This document shows, one piece after another, positions 5,118 to 8,818 of a stretch of DNA of 8,818 nt (positions are counted from its first letter, which is position 1; the number at the start of each line of letters is the position of its first letter). Below the pieces are notes generated by a model, which saw nothing but the letters and a program-made list of their open reading frames with translations, was not told the origin of the DNA and made no database searches. The translations under genes and the position numbers were made by a program. Source of the DNA: Deltaproteobacteria bacterium (GTDB lineage: Bacteria; Desulfobacterota; Dissulfuribacteria; Dissulfuribacterales; UBA3076); NCBI GenBank assembly GCA_013138705.1, contig WTCF01000008.1, forward strand, positions 1 to 8,818, read 5' to 3'.

Positions 5118-7628
5118 ATGAGGGACCTTCTTGTAGGCATTTTTTCATTTCTCATCATTTTAGCACCAACTGCTAATGGGCAGGATTTGGTGAAAATTTC
5201 TCAAAATAACATGCCGCAGGCAAGAATTCAGGTAACTCATGAGGCGGTTTCTCCTTCATGGCAACTGGTCTGGGATGAAGCCAGGGAAATGGTGAAAAAT
5301 AACGAACTGGATGGTGCTGTAGCCCTTTACAGAGAATTGTTAAGGGATCGCCAAGGTCTCATAGAAGCCAGATGGGAACTGGCTTTAGTTTTAATGCGGT
5401 TAAATAAAGAAAGTCAAGTTATACTTGAACTTGAGCATGTTGTGGAGGCCAGACCCCATGATATTCAAGCATTGTTCATTCTTGCAGAACTTCTAAGCTG
5501 TTCAGGTCAGTGTGATAAAGCTGCAGTCATCTATAAGAATTTGGTGACAGAACTCAGTCTCCAGGGGGAAAATGTCCACGTTGCCAGGAATGAATTGCTG
5601 AATATCCCTAAAGAGTTGACCTTGGTAAAGGTCTTAGAGGGTCTTGCCCGTTGCCTGGAATCCCAAAAAAGGTTTAATGAGTCTATAGCATATCTCCAAA
5701 AGGCTTTAGCCATTGAACCTGACCGAAAAGACCTTGAGTTTAATCTGGCTTGTGGGCTTCTGCGTTTAAAAAGAGCAAAGAGTTCATTATCTCATTTCCA
5801 GAAATTGCTACCTCAATATGAAGATGATCCGGATTTTTTAGCTAACTATGCAAAGGCCCTTTTAGCTGTGGGAGATCGAGATAAGGCCATTAAGATATTT
5901 GAGAGGTTTGTGGCGCTTTCCAGCGATAATACCGGGGAAGATCACACAGATAATCTTATGTGGGGTGTTAATGAGCTTGTATCCTTATATTTGATGGACG
6001 GAGATGTCCAGTCAGCAATCAAGGTCCTTGAGGATTTGAAGCATGATCATCCGGAAGCGCTTGATAAGCAGCTTTTGGCGACTTCGGGGCGTCTGTATTT
6101 TGCTTCACGTAATTATCTCAAGGCACTTGAGACATTCAGGATTTTTCTGAGAGAAGAACCTAACAATAAAATGGGTCTGCTGTTTATGGCCCGCGCGTAT
6201 GAGCGCCTTCAGCTTTTTGCACCAGCCATTGCCATTTACGAGGAACTCTTACTTGTTGAGCCCAATCCAGGCATTACTATGCATTTGGTTGAGTTGCTTT
6301 TAGAGGCTGAGAATTTTGATCAGGCAAGCCTTTTAGTTACTGAGGATATGCATAGTGCGCTGGAAAATGACATCAAGGGAAGAGAGCTTCTGTTAAAGGT
6401 CTATCTGGGGAACGAGGACGGAGAAGGTGTTGAAAGGCTTTTAGACAGGGAAAACGATTTCTTTAAGGATGATGACATATTGACCTCATATGTTTCTCTT
6501 GCCACATCGATTGGTTATATGAGTGCCCGGATGAGATTTCGTTTATATAACGACGCTTTGTTTGCTTTGGCCGGCCAGGTTGAGAAAAGGAGAGATCTCC
6601 TGCAGGCCGGCGTGAAGTTGCTTTTGGGTCTTGGTCAACATGATGTGGCTGACAGGGTGTTAAGACACTGTTGGTCTGAGGGCCGGTCCCTGTGGTCTAT
6701 TGATATGCTGATCGATAGTTATCTTGATATGAATATGTGGGAGAAGGCTGTTGTTTTGCTTGAAGGGGCACTATCTATTTATCCTTCTTCGGCAAGGCTT
6801 AAGCTGAAGCAGGCCTATCTGCTTCTTGACATGGGTGAGACCGAAGTAGCCGAGGAAGTGCTTTCTTCAATTTGTGCAGGCGATAATTGGAAGTGGGGGG
6901 AAGAAAAAAAACTGCTGTGTGAAGGCTATGCCCTTGGCTTGGCAGGAAGATATGAAGAGGCACTCGATCTTTATGGGAAAATAATTCAACAGGCACCAAA
7001 TCATCTGGAAGCACACAGAGGCAGATGGATCAATTTTTCAGCCTATGGATTAGGACAGGAGGCTGATACAGAGGCCCTGGGTTTAAAAATAATTACAGGA
7101 AAATACCCCTTTTTATATGGTAGCGAAGAGGAAAATGGAAATAAAGAAAGACCGGTTCCAATGCTCGCAAAAAATGGGAGGCTGATGCCGGCTCCTGGGG
7201 CCTACTTAAGCGGACTAGTGCGAAGTGAGGAATTGTTATCACCTAAAGAGATCCTTGTTTCGCCATTTTGTGAGACGGAAGGAGAGGCATGCCCTTTACT
7301 GCTTGCTTTATCCTACGAATATTTTGAAAATTTTTCAGAAGCGGTTGTGATGTGGCTCTCTTTTTTAAAAAGACACGAGACGTATTGGTCTGGCTATGAA
7401 CGTCTTGCTCGGATATACGAGGGCAGAGGTAAAGTAGAAAATGCAAAAAAAATACGGTACAGGACTTGCGGTAAAATAAAAAATCTACGGTTGCTTCTTT
7501 TTTATGGCCAAGATTACGGTGAGTCAAGGACCGCCTTGGAAAAGGTTGGGCCTTCGGGCTTGCGTATGTGGCGAAAGCTTGATGATATGGCCCTTGAATC
7601 CTGGGAAGGAGTGTTCTGTTCCGATTAG
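5118..7628 (+). CDS. Secreted/periplasmic TPR-repeat protein, 836 aa, function unknown
   Basis: The frame is open from 4962, but I start at the ATG at 5118. It has AGGA at 5 nt, and the protein then begins MRDLLVGIFSFLIILAPTA, a convincing Sec signal peptide with cleavage likely near residues 19-21; the extra 52 upstream residues would fall in a repeat element. The mature part is almost all alpha-helical tetratricopeptide-type repeats. The clearest units are near 168-201, 202-235, 238-268, 318-350, 352-383, 526-558 and 596-628, with degenerate ones between and near 725-780. They show the typical A/G-x3-A/Y pattern and endings such as ALAIEPD and ELLLVEPN. Residues about 660-720 look non-repetitive. 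No catalytic motif is seen. TPR arrays act as protein-binding scaffolds; the downstream sugar-nucleotide and lipid-carrier genes suggest a part in exopolysaccharide or O-antigen assembly or export, but this is inference. I cannot assign a named family. Confidence 0.8.
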   Translation: MRDLLVGIFSFLIILAPTANGQDLVKISQNNMPQARIQVTHEAVSPSWQLVWDEAREMVKNNELDGAVALYRELLRDRQGLIEARWELALVLMRLNKESQVILELEHVVEARPHDIQALFILAELLSCSGQCDKAAVIYKNLVTELSLQGENVHVARNELLNIPKELTLVKVLEGLARCLESQKRFNESIAYLQKALAIEPDRKDLEFNLACGLLRLKRAKSSLSHFQKLLPQYEDDPDFLANYAKALLAVGDRDKAIKIFERFVALSSDNTGEDHTDNLMWGVNELVSLYLMDGDVQSAIKVLEDLKHDHPEALDKQLLATSGRLYFASRNYLKALETFRIFLREEPNNKMGLLFMARAYERLQLFAPAIAIYEELLLVEPNPGITMHLVELLLEAENFDQASLLVTEDMHSALENDIKGRELLLKVYLGNEDGEGVERLLDRENDFFKDDDILTSYVSLATSIGYMSARMRFRLYNDALFALAGQVEKRRDLLQAGVKLLLGLGQHDVADRVLRHCWSEGRSLWSIDMLIDSYLDMNMWEKAVVLLEGALSIYPSSARLKLKQAYLLLDMGETEVAEEVLSSICAGDNWKWGEEKKLLCEGYALGLAGRYEEALDLYGKIIQQAPNHLEAHRGRWINFSAYGLGQEADTEALGLKIITGKYPFLYGSEEENGNKERPVPMLAKNGRLMPAPGAYLSGLVRSEELLSPKEILVSPFCETEGEACPLLLALSYEYFENFSEAVVMWLSFLKRHETYWSGYERLARIYEGRGKVENAKKIRYRTCGKIKNLRLLLFYGQDYGESRTALEKVGPSGLRMWRKLDDMALESWEGVFCSD

Positions 7629-7706
7629 ATAATTTCCTCATTATCCCTTGATTTTTTCAAACCTTATAGATAAAAAGGTAAAGCTAATATCTGGAGAGAT
7701 GTGCAC
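7629..7706 (+). other. Short gap between the TPR and epimerase genes
   Basis: The 78 nt are AT-rich. They hold no terminator-like hairpin, so read-through from the TPR gene is likely. The only signal recognised is GGAG at 7693-7696, which serves the next gene (10 nt before the ATG at 7707, 4 nt before a possible GTG at 7701). Confidence 0.5.
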
Positions 7707-8672
7707 ATGAATATTTTAGTGACGGGCGGAGCCGGTTTTATCGGGTCCCATCTATGTGATTACCTTATTTCTAAAGGAGAGCATGTCTCAGTCATAGATG
7801 ATCTTTCCACCGGCTTCTTTGAAAATATAGTCCATCTGCAGGGTAATTCGAGGTTTCAATATATAAATGACACTATCTTGAACAAAGATAGGATGGATAG
7901 TCTTATTCAGCAGTGTGACGTAATAGTCCATCTTGCTGCTGCTGTAGGTGTCAAATATGTCGTAGAAAATCCGCTTTCCTCTATCGAAACCAACATCTGC
8001 GGGACTGAAATTGCGCTCAAGCTGGCCAATAAATACAAGAAAAAAATACTCATAGCATCAACGTCAGAAGTCTATGGGAAACATATGCATGCCCCTCTTA
8101 AAGAGGATGACAATTTAATTTATGGTCCTCCCACTACCATGCGCTGGAGCTATGCAGCTTCGAAGCTTATAGATGAGTTTACTGCGCTTGCATATCATCG
8201 TACTAAAAAGCTCAGAGTGGCTATATTCCGTTGTTTCAATACAATAGGTCCCAGGCAGACAGGTCTCTATGGGATGGTGGTACCCAGGTTTATTCAGCAG
8301 GCACTGAGGGATGAGCCTATAACAGTTTTTGGTGACGGCCAGCAGACTCGGACGTTCACTTATGTTGGGGATGTAGTAGAGTCCATATGCCGACTTATGG
8401 AGTGCAAAGAGGCAATCGGTGAAGTAGTAAATATAGGAGGCACAGAGGAAATTTCTATATCAGAGCTTGCCGAGCGTATTAAGTCTATTGCCGGGAGCAA
8501 GTCTGAAATAATTTATGTACCTTATGAACAGGTCTACGGCAAAGACTTTGAAGACATGATGCGCAGGGTCCCTTCATCTGAAAAGCTCAACAGCTTAATA
8601 GGTTTTGTTCCACAAACGCCTCTTGATACGATTCTTGAAAAGACTGTAGAATATTTTCGTTCTATTATCTAG
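7707..8672 (+). CDS. NAD-dependent sugar-nucleotide epimerase/dehydratase (extended SDR), 321 aa
   Basis: Extended short-chain dehydrogenase of the GalE / UDP-glucuronate decarboxylase / GDP-mannose dehydratase type, acting on a nucleotide-activated sugar in the cytoplasm. The N-terminus MNILVTGGAGFIGSHL carries the GxxGxxG dinucleotide fold (G7, G10, G13). D31/D32 at the end of the second strand suggests NAD and not NADP. S118-T119-S120 precedes EVYGK, and Y149-AAS-K153 is the catalytic YxxxK pair. RCFNTIGPRQ (175-184) and the FGDGQQTRTFTYVGDVV segment (208-224) are typical substrate-side motifs. Length is normal for the family. The ATG at 7707 is preferred because the protein then begins exactly at the Rossmann strand; a GTG at 7701 would add two residues and is also possible. 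Substrate and product (epimerisation, dehydration or decarboxylation) cannot be told. The next gene starts 1 nt after its stop, so the two are coupled. Confidence 0.9.
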   Translation: MNILVTGGAGFIGSHLCDYLISKGEHVSVIDDLSTGFFENIVHLQGNSRFQYINDTILNKDRMDSLIQQCDVIVHLAAAVGVKYVVENPLSSIETNICGTEIALKLANKYKKKILIASTSEVYGKHMHAPLKEDDNLIYGPPTTMRWSYAASKLIDEFTALAYHRTKKLRVAIFRCFNTIGPRQTGLYGMVVPRFIQQALRDEPITVFGDGQQTRTFTYVGDVVESICRLMECKEAIGEVVNIGGTEEISISELAERIKSIAGSKSEIIYVPYEQVYGKDFEDMMRRVPSSEKLNSLIGFVPQTPLDTILEKTVEYFRSII

Positions 8673-8673
8673 T

Positions 8674-8818
8674 ATGTCGATTACCCTCCTTGATGCAGGC
8701 CTTTTTTTTCTCTACTCCTTTGGACTAAGTGCTTTCCTGACTCCATGCGTGATCTGGCTCTCGAGACGCATTGGCTTTATGGCTCAGCCCAGGGAGGATC
8801 GGTGGCATAGGCGTCCAA
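8674..8818 (+). CDS. Probable WecA/MraY-type polyprenyl-phosphate sugar-1-phosphate transferase, N-terminal part
   Basis: The gene runs off the right edge; 48 complete codons are visible. The sequence starts MSITLLDAGLFFLYSFGLSA and includes a first membrane helix (about residues 5-28, ending LTPCVIWLSRRIGF). It is followed by MAQPREDRWHRRP, which fits the cytoplasmic DxP...H..PxPxxGG opening loop of the WecA/MraY/TagO family. These membrane enzymes load the first sugar phosphate onto undecaprenyl phosphate. The ATG is 1 nt after the epimerase stop (TAG-T-ATG). No Shine-Dalgarno is evident, so translation probably depends on coupling to the upstream gene. The active-site aspartates lie outside the window. 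The assignment rests on a short segment, but the context (sugar-nucleotide epimerase upstream) agrees. Confidence 0.7.
   Translation, partial: MSITLLDAGLFFLYSFGLSAFLTPCVIWLSRRIGFMAQPREDRWHRRP

Noticed and set aside
7243..7641. 132-codon minus-strand ORF opposite the 3' end of the TPR gene
   Set aside because: Antisense to a real coding frame, low-complexity and basic translation, no ribosome binding site.
7648..7676. Possible promoter (TTGATT, then TAAAAA) before the epimerase gene
   Set aside because: The -10 match is poor, and the gap is short enough that read-through from the TPR gene is the simpler reading.

Overview
The window looks like chromosomal DNA from a Gram-negative bacterium. 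Gene content and the 120-residue DksA suggest an anaerobic deltaproteobacterium (Desulfobacterota-like), but this is an inference from protein style and not a demonstrated placement. Base composition is moderate, and there is no integrase, transposase, phage gene, tRNA, rRNA or CRISPR array.

Minus-strand block (4577 down to 1): six genes read leftward as one very tight operon, in transcription order rpoZ (RNA polymerase omega), dnaJ (Hsp40), moaC (molybdopterin precursor synthase), dksA (ppGpp co-regulator), a family GH57 glycoside hydrolase and galT (hexose-1-phosphate nucleotidylyltransferase, cut by the window edge). The genes overlap, abut or lie within about 25 nt of each other, and several Shine-Dalgarno sequences lie inside the end of the preceding gene. 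The operon combines the two RNA polymerase partners that form the ppGpp sites (omega and DksA) with a chaperone, cofactor synthesis and alpha-glucan/sugar-phosphate metabolism.

Divergent intergenic region (4578-5117, about 540 bp): no gene is supported here. It holds two adjacent non-coding palindromic elements. Element A (4620-4784) has perfect 11-bp terminal inverted repeats and an inner stem-loop with three CCAATTT repeats. Element B (4827-4985) has nested, partly alternative inverted repeats. Candidate promoters lie in or beside them.

Plus-strand block (5118 to the right end): a secreted or periplasmic TPR-repeat protein of 836 aa, then an NAD-dependent sugar-nucleotide epimerase/dehydratase, then the first 48 codons of a probable WecA/MraY-type polyprenyl-phosphate sugar-1-phosphate transferase. 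This looks like the start of a surface-polysaccharide locus: sugar-nucleotide conversion, loading of the first sugar on the lipid carrier, and a TPR scaffold of unknown role.

The individual genes belong to known families. No clearly new system is visible. The points that most deserve checking are the two palindromic elements, the rpoZ-to-galT gene arrangement, and a perfect 12-bp hairpin over the HPD codons of dnaJ.
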